DNA of 64,000 nucleotides from JBLHZY01 sp050633265 (GCA_050633265.1 JBOEGE010000010.1:1-64000); one strand, 5' to 3'. Numbered from the stretch's first letter, positions 8,277 to 18,042 are shown. Translations and numbers: made by a program. The notes: generated by a model from the sequence alone, not told the origin.

Positions 8277-9352
8277 GCCGTATGTTTTCCTTCTCCTTCT
8301 TTGATCGTTTTCTGGGGCGCGGCGCGGCAGCTGTAACCGTCCCTCCTCTTGATGGCGGCCTGAAACCCAACAACCGCCTTGAAGAGCTTCCCCCCGGAAT
8401 TGCAGCCGATCAGCCCGATGATATTGTGCTCTGGCAGGGCCGCCCTGTCTGGTCTGATGGGGCGCGGATTTGCGACTCCTCTGGCGATGTGATCACCGAT
8501 TTCGGTTCTGAAATCACGGCCCTCGCCGCGCATAAAGATCGCCTTGCCGTGGCGACTTTGAAAAGCGGGCTGCACCTGTTTGATCCCCAGCTTACCGATA
8601 TAACGCCCGCTTGGAGCGCCCCGGTTGCCAAGGTCACCGCGCTTACTTTTGCCGCCAATGGCGCGTTATTTTATTGCACCGGATCTACCCAAAACGCCCC
8701 CGATGCTTGGCGCCGCGACCTGATGGAAAAAAACAGCGCAGGCCTTGTTGGGCGCGTCGATTGCACCAGTGGAAAGGTTCAGATCATCCGCGAAAATCTG
8801 GCCTATCCGGCAGGTATTGTGTCGCTTGAAAACGGCTCTGTTGTTGTCTCAGAGGCGTGGAAATCTCATCTGGTCGAGATTGATTCCAACGGCGCGCTGA
8901 AGGTTATTCTGGATGAAATTCCGGGCTATCCGGGGCGGCTTATTGCCGGCGCGCAAGGCGGCTATTGGCTCTGCATTTTTGCGCCGCGCAGCCCGCTTAT
9001 TGAGTTTGTTCTGCGCGAAGATGAATACCGCACAGCGATGCTCAGCCAGCTTGATCCTGCCCATTGGGTTGCGCCAAATTATGCCAGCGGCGCAAGTTTT
9101 CAGGAGCCAATGCAAGGAGGGGCGCTCAAACAAATGGGCATCCTAAAACCTTGGGCTCCTACGCTTTCTTATGGTTTGGTCGCCGCGCTTAGCGCAGAAT
9201 TCATCCCCCAAGAAAGCTTCCACAGCCGCGCCGGGGGCCGCCGCCATGGCATGACCTCCGCGGTCGAACATGACGGTGCGCTTTGGATCGCCGGGCGCGG
9301 CGCACAGGAAATCCTGACAATCGCGTTAACCACATCGGGAGAAACGCTATGA
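8273..9352 (+). CDS. SMP-30/strictosidine-synthase-like beta-propeller protein
   Basis: This 359-residue protein without an obvious signal peptide shares blade motifs with the propeller half of the upstream fusion (IPGYPGRLIAGAQGGYW here against LPGYPDNINRASDGTYW there) and so looks like a diverged paralogue. It overlaps the upstream stop and the downstream ATPase start by ATGA at both ends, so all are translationally coupled. Members of this fold are lactonases or esterases that use a bound divalent metal; which metal ligands are kept cannot be checked without alignment. It is likely a cytoplasmic hydrolase for the imported compound or its oxidation product. Confidence 0.75.
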   Translation: MSRMFSFSFFDRFLGRGAAAVTVPPLDGGLKPNNRLEELPPGIAADQPDDIVLWQGRPVWSDGARICDSSGDVITDFGSEITALAAHKDRLAVATLKSGLHLFDPQLTDITPAWSAPVAKVTALTFAANGALFYCTGSTQNAPDAWRRDLMEKNSAGLVGRVDCTSGKVQIIRENLAYPAGIVSLENGSVVVSEAWKSHLVEIDSNGALKVILDEIPGYPGRLIAGAQGGYWLCIFAPRSPLIEFVLREDEYRTAMLSQLDPAHWVAPNYASGASFQEPMQGGALKQMGILKPWAPTLSYGLVAALSAEFIPQESFHSRAGGRRHGMTSAVEHDGALWIAGRGAQEILTIALTTSGETL

Positions 9353-10857
9353 CGATGACACCCGTGGTTGAGCTGCGCGATGTAACCAAAGAATTTCACG
9401 GCAACCCTGCCATCAGCGGGGTGAGCTTTGATCTTCACGCTGGTGAAATTCATTCGTTGCTCGGCGAAAATGGCGCCGGGAAATCGACCCTGACCAAAAT
9501 GATAGCGGGCGTGCATGAACCAACCAAAGGCAAGGTGGCTTACCTTGGCAAAGAGGTTCAATTTGCCAGCCCCCAAGAGGCGCTTGAAGCAGGCATCGCG
9601 ATGGTGTTTCAAGAAACCAGCCTTGTGCCATCGCTGACCGTCGCCCAGAACATCGAGCTTGGAAATGAAAAGACGCTCAGCCGGTTGCGCGGGCTCTATA
9701 TCTCTTGCCAGCAATTCCTCCAATCACTGAGTTTCGATGTCGATCCAACGGCCCTTGTTTCAACCCTTGGCGCGGCCAAGAAACAGATGGTCGAGATCGC
9801 ACGCGCTGTGCGCCACAACGCCAAAGTCATCATTTTTGATGAGCCAACAGCCACCCTGACCCCCGAAGAAAAGTACCACTTCTTCAAGCTGGTGAAGCGG
9901 CTCAAAGAAAAAGGCGTCTCGATCATCTTTATCAGTCACGCGCTGGAAGAGGCGTTGCAAATCTCGGATCGGATCACCATTTTACGCGACGGCGCGCATG
10001 TGATCACCGATGTGGTCAGCGCCTTTGACCGCGACAGCATCGTGCGCCATATGGTTGGCCGCACCCTGACCAAAGCCATTCACGGCGAGGCAGAGGGCGG
10101 CAAGAGGGCTGCACGCCCTGCTGGGAAACGGGTCCTTTCAGCGCAGAATCTCTCCATGGGATCGATGGTGCGCAACACCTCGTTTTCGGTCTTTGGCGGG
10201 CAAGTCACCGGCGTTTTTGGGCTAATTGGATCGGGGCGAACGGAGACATTCAAGATCATTTCCGGCGTGTTGAAGCGCGACTTTTTTCATGGGGGCGAAG
10301 TGCGGCTTGAAGGCCGCCCCGTGCGCTATCGCGTGCCGCGCCCGGCGATCCATGATGGCATCGTCTACGTGACTGAAGATCGCAAGCTTGAGGGGTTTTT
10401 TGAGACGAAATCCATCGCCCAGAACATCTATTCTGGCCTCATCGGGGCCGATCTCAACAAGCGCCTTGTTGTCAGCTATTCAGAAATGACAGCCCTTGCC
10501 AAACATTGGACAGAGCGCTTGAACGTCAAAGCAATTGATAATGATTCCAAAGTGATAGAGCTTTCGGGGGGCAATCAACAAAAGGTCGTTTTGGCCAAGG
10601 CTCTGGTGCAGCGGCCCAAACTGATCATTCTGGATGAGCCAACGCGCGGCGTTGATGTTGGTGCGATTGCCGAAATCCACGCCGTGATCAACGAATTGGC
10701 AGATAGCGGGCTGCCTGTGGTGATGATCTCATCCTATTTGCCGGAAATCCTTAGCCTTTCGGATCGTATATTGGTCTCGCGTCTTGGGCGCGTTGTTGAA
10801 GAGTTTTCGATCGACGAGGCCAGCGAAGAAAAAATCATGTACGCGGCAGTGCACTAA
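9349..10857 (+). CDS. Sugar-type ABC importer ATPase with two nucleotide-binding domains (RbsA/MglA-like)
   Basis: About 502 residues. The first domain has Walker A GENGAGKST, a Q-loop and a Walker B followed by DEPTATLTPEE; its signature is degenerate (STLGAAKKQMVEIARA), as usual in this family. The second domain has a weak Walker A but a full signature LSGGNQQKVVLAKAL and Walker B LIILDEPTRGVD. The start at 9349 overlaps the upstream stop (ATGA) with GGGAG upstream. It energises the importer formed by the two permeases and the binding protein. Confidence 0.93.
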   Translation: MTMTPVVELRDVTKEFHGNPAISGVSFDLHAGEIHSLLGENGAGKSTLTKMIAGVHEPTKGKVAYLGKEVQFASPQEALEAGIAMVFQETSLVPSLTVAQNIELGNEKTLSRLRGLYISCQQFLQSLSFDVDPTALVSTLGAAKKQMVEIARAVRHNAKVIIFDEPTATLTPEEKYHFFKLVKRLKEKGVSIIFISHALEEALQISDRITILRDGAHVITDVVSAFDRDSIVRHMVGRTLTKAIHGEAEGGKRAARPAGKRVLSAQNLSMGSMVRNTSFSVFGGQVTGVFGLIGSGRTETFKIISGVLKRDFFHGGEVRLEGRPVRYRVPRPAIHDGIVYVTEDRKLEGFFETKSIAQNIYSGLIGADLNKRLVVSYSEMTALAKHWTERLNVKAIDNDSKVIELSGGNQQKVVLAKALVQRPKLIILDEPTRGVDVGAIAEIHAVINELADSGLPVVMISSYLPEILSLSDRILVSRLGRVVEEFSIDEASEEKIMYAAVH

Positions 10858-10880
10858 GCACGCGCTTCAGGAGACAGGTC

Positions 10881-12008
10881 ATGAAAATCAAAGCCGCCGT
10901 ATTGGAAGAGATCGGGCGCCCCGGCCCCTATGCAGAAACGCGCCCCATTTCGATCTGCGAGGTTGATCTTGAGGGCCCGCGCGACGGCGAAGTTTTGGTC
11001 AAAATCGCCGCGGCTGGCCTGTGCCATTCTGATCTGTCGGTGGTCAATGGGGATCGCGCGCGCCAGCTGCCCTTGGTGATGGGACATGAAAGCGCGGGCG
11101 TGGTTCAGGCGGTTGGGCCGGATGTGGATCGGTTTGAGCCGGGGGATCATGTTGTTTCGGTTTTTGTGCCAAGTTGCGGGCATTGCGCGCCCTGTCGTTC
11201 TGGCCGCCCTGCCCTGTGCGAACCGGGCGCAGCCGCGAATGGATCGGGCCATTTGATCGGCGGCGGTTCACGGCTCAGCCGCGATGGAGAGGCGCTTTAT
11301 CATATGACGGGCGTATCCTGCTTTGCCGAATATGCCACCGTTTCGCAGAATTCTTTGGTGCGGGTGGATGCCTCGATCCCGCTGGATATTGCCGCGCTCA
11401 TGGGCTGCGCTGTTCTTACGGGCGCAGGCGCTGTGTTTAATACGGGCGATGTTTGCCCGGGCTGCTCTACGGCTGTTGTTGGGCTTGGCGGCGTTGGGCT
11501 TTCGGCTGTGATGGCGGCCCATGCAGCGGGCGCAGACAGAATCGTTGCGGTTGATATTCTGGACGACAAGCTTGATATCGCACGCGAGCTTGGCGCGACC
11601 CATGTGATCAATTCCACCCATCCTGGCGCCTTGGAAGAGCTGCGTGATCTTACCTCTGGCGGCGTCGATACGGCGATGGATTTTACCGGCAATGTCAAAG
11701 CCCTGCGCTTTGCCTATGACAGCACCCGGCGTGGCGGAACGACCATAACCGCTGGCCTGCCCAACCCCTCTGCAATGCTTGAACTTCCCGCGCTCAGCAT
11801 CACTGGCGAAGAGCGCACACTAAAGGGCAGCTATCTTGGCTCAGGCGTTCCGAGCCGCGATATCCCGCGCTTCTTGGCGCTCTTTGCAAAGGGGCAATTG
11901 CCGGTTCAGCGGCTGATGTCAGAGAAGATCCGCCTTGAGGATATCAATGCTGGGTTTGATAAATTGCATGCCGGCAAAGCGATCCGGCAAGTGATTGATT
12001 TTACATAA
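10881..12008 (+). CDS. Zinc-dependent alcohol dehydrogenase (medium-chain, class III-like)
   Basis: The 375-residue protein has the catalytic-zinc residues in AAGLCHSD and MGHESAG, a structural-zinc lobe CGHCAPCRSGRPALC, and the cofactor motif GLGGVGLSAV. GGAGACAGG precedes the ATG at 10881. It follows the ABC ATPase by 23 bases and precedes an aldehyde dehydrogenase, so the operon can import a compound and oxidise a primary alcohol in two steps to a carboxylic acid. The exact alcohol is unknown. Confidence 0.92.
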   Translation: MKIKAAVLEEIGRPGPYAETRPISICEVDLEGPRDGEVLVKIAAAGLCHSDLSVVNGDRARQLPLVMGHESAGVVQAVGPDVDRFEPGDHVVSVFVPSCGHCAPCRSGRPALCEPGAAANGSGHLIGGGSRLSRDGEALYHMTGVSCFAEYATVSQNSLVRVDASIPLDIAALMGCAVLTGAGAVFNTGDVCPGCSTAVVGLGGVGLSAVMAAHAAGADRIVAVDILDDKLDIARELGATHVINSTHPGALEELRDLTSGGVDTAMDFTGNVKALRFAYDSTRRGGTTITAGLPNPSAMLELPALSITGEERTLKGSYLGSGVPSRDIPRFLALFAKGQLPVQRLMSEKIRLEDINAGFDKLHAGKAIRQVIDFT

Positions 12009-12026
12009 AATAAAAGGTTTACTGCC

Positions 12027-13523
12027 ATGGATCGGACAACCGGGATCACACATTATTCCTGCTTTATCGGCGGCGAATGGGCCCCAGCGGCAAGCGGCGC
12101 AACCTTTGAAAGCGATGATCCTTTCACTGGCAAAGTCTGGGCAACCATTCCGCGCTGTGGGGCTGAGGATGTTGATCGTGCTGTGACGGCGGCAAATGCT
12201 GCTTTGACCAAGGGCGCATGGGCCGATATGCACCCAACCGAGCGCGGGCGTTTGCTGGTGCGGCTCTCTGAAATCCTTGAGCGCGAGGCCGATAATCTGG
12301 CGCGTATCGAGGTTCAGGATAATGGCAAACTCTTTGCCGAGATGCGCGGCCAGACCGGATATATCCCGCAATGGTATCGCTATTTTGGTGGGCTCGCGGA
12401 TAAGATTGAAGGCGCGGTTCTGCCCATAGATAAGCCGGATATGTTTACCTATACGAGCCATGTGCCTGTGGGTGTTGTCGCCGCGATCACCCCTTGGAAT
12501 TCGCCGCTTTTGCTGACCGCTTGGAAGCTTGCCCCAGCGCTTGCGGCGGGCTGTACGGTTGTTTTGAAACCATCCGAATTTACCTCCGCTTCAACGCTGG
12601 AATTCTGCAAACTGATCGAAGAGGCAGGCTTTCCGCCCGGTGTTGTTAATGCGGTAACGGGCTTTGGCGCCGAGGTCGGCGTGCCCCTAACCGAGCATCG
12701 CGATGTGCATAAAATCGCCTTTACCGGTGGGGATGCCAGCGGGCGCCATATCGCACGGGCCGCAGCAGGCACGTTTAAGCGCATGACGCTGGAATTGGGC
12801 GGCAAATCAGCGCAACTGATCTTTGAAGATGTGGATATTGAGAGTGCGGCGCGCGGCGTTGTCTCTGGTATTTTTGCGGCAAGTGGGCAGACCTGCATCG
12901 CCGGATCGCGGGTTTTGGTGCATGAGGATGTGCATGATGCCTTTGTAGAGGCCTTCCTGAAAATCGCCGCCTCTGCCCGCATTGGCGATCCGATGGATCC
13001 CCAAACCCAAGTCGGCCCCGTGACCACCGCGCCGCAGTTTCAGCGCATCCTTGAGTGTATCGCTATGGCCCGCGAAGATGGCGCGACATGTGTTTTGGGC
13101 GGCGGCCCTTCCACCGCGCCAGAGATCGGCGCCGGGCGATTTATCGAGCCAACCGTCTTTACCGGCGTTACCAACGACATGCGCATCGCCCAGCAAGAAG
13201 TCTTTGGGCCTGTGCTTTCGATCATCAAATTTCGAACCGAAGATGAGGCGTTTGATTTGGCCAATGATACGGATTATGGCCTTGCCGCTGGCGTTTGGAC
13301 CCGCGATCAAGGGCGGATGTTTCGCGCCGCCAAAAAGCTCAGAGCCGGCAATATCTGGACCAATTGCTACCGCGCCGTTTCTTATATGGCCCCCTTTGGT
13401 GGCTTTAAATCTTCGGGCATCGGGCGCGAAAGCGGGCAAGAGGCGATCTATGATTATCTCGAAACCAAATCCGTTTGGATGGATTATGGCGCAGGGCCAG
13501 CCAACCCCTTTGTGCTGCGCTAG
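12027..13523 (+). CDS. NAD(P)+-dependent aldehyde dehydrogenase
   Basis: The 498-residue protein has the standard ALDH motifs: the cofactor-side ITPWNSPLL, the general-base segment LELGGKSA, the catalytic cysteine in GQTCIAGSR, and C-terminal FGPVLSI and MAPFGGFKSSGIGRE. It lies 18 bases after the alcohol dehydrogenase and very likely takes that enzyme's aldehyde. Length and motifs are normal for the family. Confidence 0.94.
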   Translation: MDRTTGITHYSCFIGGEWAPAASGATFESDDPFTGKVWATIPRCGAEDVDRAVTAANAALTKGAWADMHPTERGRLLVRLSEILEREADNLARIEVQDNGKLFAEMRGQTGYIPQWYRYFGGLADKIEGAVLPIDKPDMFTYTSHVPVGVVAAITPWNSPLLLTAWKLAPALAAGCTVVLKPSEFTSASTLEFCKLIEEAGFPPGVVNAVTGFGAEVGVPLTEHRDVHKIAFTGGDASGRHIARAAAGTFKRMTLELGGKSAQLIFEDVDIESAARGVVSGIFAASGQTCIAGSRVLVHEDVHDAFVEAFLKIAASARIGDPMDPQTQVGPVTTAPQFQRILECIAMAREDGATCVLGGGPSTAPEIGAGRFIEPTVFTGVTNDMRIAQQEVFGPVLSIIKFRTEDEAFDLANDTDYGLAAGVWTRDQGRMFRAAKKLRAGNIWTNCYRAVSYMAPFGGFKSSGIGRESGQEAIYDYLETKSVWMDYGAGPANPFVLR

Positions 13524-13558
13524 TCTATGGGCCTGGCTTCGTACCTTGACGCATAGAC
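13523..13558 (+). promoter_or_regulatory. Inverted repeat between aldehyde dehydrogenase and LysR gene
   Basis: GTCTATG (13523-13529) and CATAGAC (13552-13558) form a 7-bp inverted repeat with a 22-base spacer, beginning in the aldehyde dehydrogenase stop codon and ending about 40 bases before the LysR start. It could be an autoregulatory site or a weak hairpin separating the structural genes from the regulator. No T-run follows. Confidence 0.35.
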
Positions 13559-13598
13559 AAGCCCGCCCCATTGTCGCCTCTCATTGGGGAGAGTAAAT

Positions 13599-14543
13599 TT
13601 GGACATCCGCCAGCTGAGATATTTCATCGCGATCGCAGAGGCCGGCTCGCTTTCTTCTGCGGCGCAAAAGCTGCATATCGCGCAGCCCTCACTTTCCCAG
13701 CATCTTGCCAATATGGAGCAAGAATTGGATGTGCAGCTTGTCGTCCGCTCCTCGCGCGGATCGGCGCTTACGGCCGAGGGCGAAGTGCTCCTGCGCCACG
13801 CCAATGAGATCTGCGGCAAGCTCAAAGACTGTATTGCCGAGATGCGCGAGCTTTCAAGCGAGATTGCGGGCAAGGTGCGCTTTGGGATGCCACCCTCTGT
13901 GTCGATGGTGATGTCTGTGCCCTTGGCTGAAACGGTGCGTATTGATCTGCCCAAAGTGCGCCTGCGCGCCAGCGAAGCGATGAGCGGATTTATCAAAACT
14001 TGGATTGATGATGAAACCGTCGAGATCGGATTTCTATATGATCTCAATGAGGTAGAGCATTTTCACGCCACCCATGTTTTGGATGAGCAGCTCTATTTCT
14101 TCTCCGCGCCCGATTGCTGGCCGCTCAAAACCAAGCCGGGAACGCCTGTGCCATTGCGCGATCTTGAAAACGTCGAGCTGGTTCTTCCCGGAGAGCCGCA
14201 CGGGCTGCGCCGGATCATCGACCATGCCGCCGAAAAAGCAGGCGTTGCGCTCAATGTCGTGACCGAATTGGATGCGATGACGCAGATCAAAGAGTTGGTT
14301 GCGCGCGGCTCTGGTTTTTCGATCTTTGCGCCCGCCGCCTGTCATGATTTTGTCGCCGCCGGGCGCTTGCTGAAAACACCGATCATTGATCCGGTAATCT
14401 CGCGCCCTGTCTATCTTGTGCGCAACCCGGCGTTTACCCAAAGCCGCGCCTGCGCTGCGATTGAGAAGGCAACGCTGCGAGTCGCGGCGGATATGGTTGG
14501 GCGCGGCATTTGGGAAGGCGATCTTGTTTGGGCCGGCGCTTAG
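13599..14543 (+). CDS. LysR-family transcriptional regulator
   Basis: About 314 residues with the LysR N-terminal helix-turn-helix (LDIRQLRYFIAIAEAGSLSS, then QPSLSQHLANMEQELDVQL) and a co-inducer-binding C-terminal domain. I prefer the TTG at 13599, which gives the family's usual beginning and has GGGGAGAG just upstream; a longer TTG start at 13584 is possible. Same strand and end position suggest it controls the ABC/ADH/ALDH operon. Its stop overlaps the stop of the convergent hydratase gene. Confidence 0.92.
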   Translation: MDIRQLRYFIAIAEAGSLSSAAQKLHIAQPSLSQHLANMEQELDVQLVVRSSRGSALTAEGEVLLRHANEICGKLKDCIAEMRELSSEIAGKVRFGMPPSVSMVMSVPLAETVRIDLPKVRLRASEAMSGFIKTWIDDETVEIGFLYDLNEVEHFHATHVLDEQLYFFSAPDCWPLKTKPGTPVPLRDLENVELVLPGEPHGLRRIIDHAAEKAGVALNVVTELDAMTQIKELVARGSGFSIFAPAACHDFVAAGRLLKTPIIDPVISRPVYLVRNPAFTQSRACAAIEKATLRVAADMVGRGIWEGDLVWAGA

Positions 14544-15361
14544 TTTGCTGTCGCACTCATTGTGATAACATTCGCCTCAATATCGCGAACGCGAAGCTCA
14601 ACCCCGCCGGAATTCGCGCGCGCTTCGATCATTGCCGGACGATCACAGATCAACGGTGAGAGGCCGCGATAGGCAAATTCCGCCGGAACCCGCCCAAGCA
14701 TATCGCGCGCAAGATGCTGCATCCAAGTCGCTTGAAGCGGTCCGTGAACGACCAGCCCTGCATAACCTTCAACACGGGTTGCATAAGGGTGATCATAGTG
14801 AATGCGGTGGCCATTAAACGTCATGGCGGAATAGCGAAACAGCAGGGTCGGGCTGGTTTGCGCAGGGCGGCTCTCGGCCTCAGGCCAGGCCTCGGCTTGA
14901 GGCGGTTGAATGGGCGTGGCCCCATATGCCGGATCCTCGCGGTAAACGATGTTTTGGATCTCTTCTATCCGCAGCTCTTCGGCGCAGGAATAGCGATGCG
15001 CCAGCGTCACAAAACCAAGCCGCCCGCTGCGCCCCTCCTTAAAGGAAACATCACGCACGCTTGTGGTGCGGCTGATGCTTTCGCCCGAAGCAATACCACC
15101 ACGCCAGTTAATCTGCCCCCCTGCCCACATCCGGCGCGCCAAGCCAAGATCAGGCAAAACGAGCCCTTTTTTCGGGTGGCCATCGCGGCCAAGTTGCCCC
15201 GGCTCAAGGATTTCTGGGCAGAGGCACCATTGCAGGCCGGGCAATTCATCGCCCGCACAATGAAGCGCGCCCAAGGTTGCACGAAACTCAGATATTTGGC
15301 GCGGAGTGATCTGTTCCTCGGTGCGCCATTCGGGGCCAATCCAATCTTGCCCGGTCTTCAT
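14540..15361 (-). CDS. Mesaconyl/itaconyl-CoA hydratase-like protein (double hot-dog, HTD2 group)
   Basis: The 273-residue protein has an N-terminal FAS1-dehydratase-like half (WCLCPEILEPGQLGRDGHPKK region) and a C-terminal half with FNGHRIHYDHPYA followed by VHGPLQATWM, the catalytic His-containing hot-dog motif of mesaconyl-C4-CoA / itaconyl-CoA hydratases. It overlaps the MmgE/PrpD gene by 4 bases and is translated after it. A hydration step on a dicarboxylyl-CoA is the best guess; substrate specificity is uncertain. Confidence 0.8.
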   Translation of the reverse strand: MKTGQDWIGPEWRTEEQITPRQISEFRATLGALHCAGDELPGLQWCLCPEILEPGQLGRDGHPKKGLVLPDLGLARRMWAGGQINWRGGIASGESISRTTSVRDVSFKEGRSGRLGFVTLAHRYSCAEELRIEEIQNIVYREDPAYGATPIQPPQAEAWPEAESRPAQTSPTLLFRYSAMTFNGHRIHYDHPYATRVEGYAGLVVHGPLQATWMQHLARDMLGRVPAEFAYRGLSPLICDRPAMIEARANSGGVELRVRDIEANVITMSATAN

Positions 15362-16656
15362 CCGCCAGCCCTCACAAGGCGCCCAAGCGTGGCGGCGGGC
15401 ATATCAGCGCTGGAAAGAACCGGATCAAGCGCCCCTGCCCCTTCGCCCAATAGCGCGCGGGCCTTGGCGATCAGGCGATCTTTCAGCGCGTTCGGCGCAG
15501 GGCCATCGGCAAGGTCATAGGCAAAGGGCAGGCTGGTGCCATCGCGCAAAAGCACAGATCCTTCGGCTTGCATATCCGACTGCCTCTCATCGCCAATCAC
15601 CGCAACGCGGCTGGCAAACTCGGCCAATCCCGCATCAGCCGCAACCTGATCAGTGTAGCTTTCAAAGGCCCCGGTGTCATGCCCGTTCAAGACCATTCCC
15701 GCAAGCCATGCATAGCTGAACTTAACCTCAAGTCCCGTCCTTGGGTTGGGAATGTTGCAGACCGAAAGCCAGCGCGGATTGGTCCGCAGAGTGATCTTTT
15801 CAATCGTTTCAGGAGCTATCGGCAAAAACGCACGCAGCGCCTCGATCATCGCATGAGTACCATGGCAGCAGGCGTGAAACTTGTAACTAATCGCGGGGAA
15901 CAGCCATTCCCCGATGGGCGCAACCAGAGGGTTCGGCGCATCACTATGGGTGGCGATAAAGCCCTGCGCGCCCATCAACCCATCCGCGCAAGAGGTCATC
16001 CCAAGGCGGGCCAGTTGCGCCGCTTCGATCCCATTGGCCGCCGCAATCCCTGCATTCAGCGGTTTGCCCATCGTGCCAAATTGCGATTTTAGCCCCGAGG
16101 CGCGCGTCGAGCAAAGCCCAAGCGCCATGCGCATCTCCTCGCGCGTCAGCCCCATCAAGCGCCCGGCGGCAACCGTCGCGCCAAAAGCGCCCGCCGTTGC
16201 GGTTTGATGAAAGCCGCGATTGTAATGCCCGTTGCCAAGCACAAGCCCAACACGGATCGCCGCTTCTGCTCCTAAAAGGAAGGCCGCAATGATCTGGGAT
16301 TGAGCGGCTCCAACCGCCTCGCCCGCAGCCAATGCGGCCGGATAGATGCCAACCGAGAGATGGCCCACATGTGCGAAATGCGTATCGTCAAAATCAATCG
16401 CATGGCTGATTGTGCCGTTCACAAATGCGGCCATACGCGCCGGAGCCATGCCGCCGCCAAAGACAGAAGCGATGCCTGCACCGCCCTCTATCGCCATGAA
16501 ATCTTTCATCTTTTGGGTAACCGGCTCGCCGATGCCCGCGCGCCCGCAAATCACCCAATCAAACAATGAGTTGCGCGCGCTTTCCAAGGGCGCGAGTGGC
16601 AAATCGCCTGCGGGCATCGCCGCAAGATCAAGTAGGGTATCCATCAGATCATTCAT
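15358..16656 (-). CDS. MmgE/PrpD-family protein
   Basis: The 432-residue protein matches the MmgE/PrpD fold, seen in the GNGHYNRGFHQTATAGAFGA segment and the KFHACCHGTHAMIEAL segment with conserved His/Cys residues. Family members include 2-methylcitrate dehydratase, aconitate decarboxylase and imino-disuccinate epimerase. It precedes and overlaps the itaconyl/mesaconyl-CoA hydratase-like gene, so a linked branched C4-C5 dicarboxylate pathway is possible (inference). A GGAGG-like sequence lies just before the start. Confidence 0.88.
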   Translation of the reverse strand: MNDLMDTLLDLAAMPAGDLPLAPLESARNSLFDWVICGRAGIGEPVTQKMKDFMAIEGGAGIASVFGGGMAPARMAAFVNGTISHAIDFDDTHFAHVGHLSVGIYPAALAAGEAVGAAQSQIIAAFLLGAEAAIRVGLVLGNGHYNRGFHQTATAGAFGATVAAGRLMGLTREEMRMALGLCSTRASGLKSQFGTMGKPLNAGIAAANGIEAAQLARLGMTSCADGLMGAQGFIATHSDAPNPLVAPIGEWLFPAISYKFHACCHGTHAMIEALRAFLPIAPETIEKITLRTNPRWLSVCNIPNPRTGLEVKFSYAWLAGMVLNGHDTGAFESYTDQVAADAGLAEFASRVAVIGDERQSDMQAEGSVLLRDGTSLPFAYDLADGPAPNALKDRLIAKARALLGEGAGALDPVLSSADMPAATLGRLVRAGG

Positions 16657-16684
16657 TGCGGCCTCCCCCTTGTCGTCGCAAACA

Positions 16685-16699
16685 ATAGAGCCGCTCTAT
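16685..16699. promoter_or_regulatory. Palindrome upstream of the MmgE/PrpD gene (candidate operator)
   Basis: ATAGAG (16685-16690) and CTCTAT (16694-16699) form a perfect inverted repeat around CCG, about 30 bases upstream of the MmgE/PrpD start and read in its promoter region. It does not match the IclR-type palindrome found nearby, so another regulator would be involved. Confidence 0.4.
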
Positions 16700-16816
16700 C
16701 GCTGGCGCATCAAGCCCATTCCAACAGCAGGCAGTATTGCACAACTGCCCAAGCATGAGGCCATAGGATAAACCAACGCGGGATATTCGGCCAGACTATG
16801 CCCGATGGGTGCGGCC

Positions 16817-17995
16817 CTAGAGGCGCCCACCGTCTTTGTGATTTGCGATCACATTGCGCCCGATGATCAGCTGCTGGATCTGGGTTGTTCCTTCATAAAT
16901 CCGCATCAAACGCACATCGCGAAAAATCCGCTCAACCGGGTATTCGCTCATATACCCCGCGCCGCCAAAAATCTGAACCGCGCGATCCGCAATGCGCCCA
17001 ACTGCCTCGGTCGAGAACATCTTAACACAGGCCGCTTCCATCGTGATCCGCTGCCCCGCATCAAACTTTTGCGCCGCATCGCGCGCCATGCACTCGGCGG
17101 CATATAGCTCGGCCTGGCTGTCTGCCAGCATCGCCTGAATAAGCTGAAATTCCGCAATCGATTGGCCAAACTGCTTGCGATCAATCGCATAGCCCGTCGC
17201 CTCATTGATCAAGCGGCGCGCCTGCCCAACAGCAAGGGCAGCAATATGGATACGCCCGCGATCCAAAACCTTCATCGCCGTCTTGAAACCTTGGTTCAGC
17301 CGCTCGGGGCCGCCGATAATATTGGCCGCCGGAACGCGCACATCTTCAAAGGTAATATCGCAGGTGCGCGTGCCTTTTTGGCCCATCTTTTTGTCGTGTT
17401 TACCGATGGTTATGCCCGGCGTATCGGTTGGCACAATAAAGGCGCTGATCCCACGCGAGCCTTTTTGATCCGGGTCTGTGCGCGCCATAAGCGAAAGGAT
17501 CGTCGCACGATTTGCGTTGGTGATATAGCGTTTGGTGCCGTTGATAATATAGTCCTCGCCATCGCGAACCGCCCGCGTGCTTAGCCCGCCCGCATCAGAG
17601 CCCGCGCCTGGTTCTGTCAATGCAAAAGAGGCAATGACCTCGCCCGTTGCAAGGCCAGGAAGCCACTCTTGCTTTTGCTGCGCGGTGCCATCAATCACGA
17701 TGCCCTGCGAACCGATCCCAACATTCGTTCCAAAGACCGAACGAAAAGCAAGCGCGGCCTGCCCGACTTCGGCAATCACCTCAAATTCCTGCGAAAGGCT
17801 AAGCCCCATACCGCCGTATTCAGCCGGCACAGAGAGCCCAAAAAGCCCAAGCTCTTTCATCTCATCGACAAGGCTTTCGGGAAGCGTATCCGTTTCTTCG
17901 ACCTCTTGTTCGGTCGGGATGAGGCGCTCATGTGTAAAGCGTCGAACCATCTCTTTGATCTGTTGGAAAGTGTCCTCGTCTACATGTCCGCTCAT
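16817..17995 (-). CDS. Acyl-CoA dehydrogenase
   Basis: About 392 residues with the acyl-CoA dehydrogenase signatures ASFALTEPGAGSD and IFGGAGYMSEYPVER, the latter near the C-terminus, and the flavin-contact region around KRYITNANRA. The ATG at 17995 is chosen because AGGA lies 10 bases upstream; the frame is open to 18049. It diverges from the IclR gene, and a palindrome shared with the thiolase promoter lies just upstream, so it is probably an IclR target. It catalyses the first dehydrogenation of an acyl-CoA; chain type unknown. Confidence 0.93.
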   Translation of the reverse strand: MSGHVDEDTFQQIKEMVRRFTHERLIPTEQEVEETDTLPESLVDEMKELGLFGLSVPAEYGGMGLSLSQEFEVIAEVGQAALAFRSVFGTNVGIGSQGIVIDGTAQQKQEWLPGLATGEVIASFALTEPGAGSDAGGLSTRAVRDGEDYIINGTKRYITNANRATILSLMARTDPDQKGSRGISAFIVPTDTPGITIGKHDKKMGQKGTRTCDITFEDVRVPAANIIGGPERLNQGFKTAMKVLDRGRIHIAALAVGQARRLINEATGYAIDRKQFGQSIAEFQLIQAMLADSQAELYAAECMARDAAQKFDAGQRITMEAACVKMFSTEAVGRIADRAVQIFGGAGYMSEYPVERIFRDVRLMRIYEGTTQIQQLIIGRNVIANHKDGGRL

Positions 17996-18042
17996 CTGCA
18001 TATCCTGCGTTGCTGGGTGGAGGCTCAAAATGAATCCCCGTT

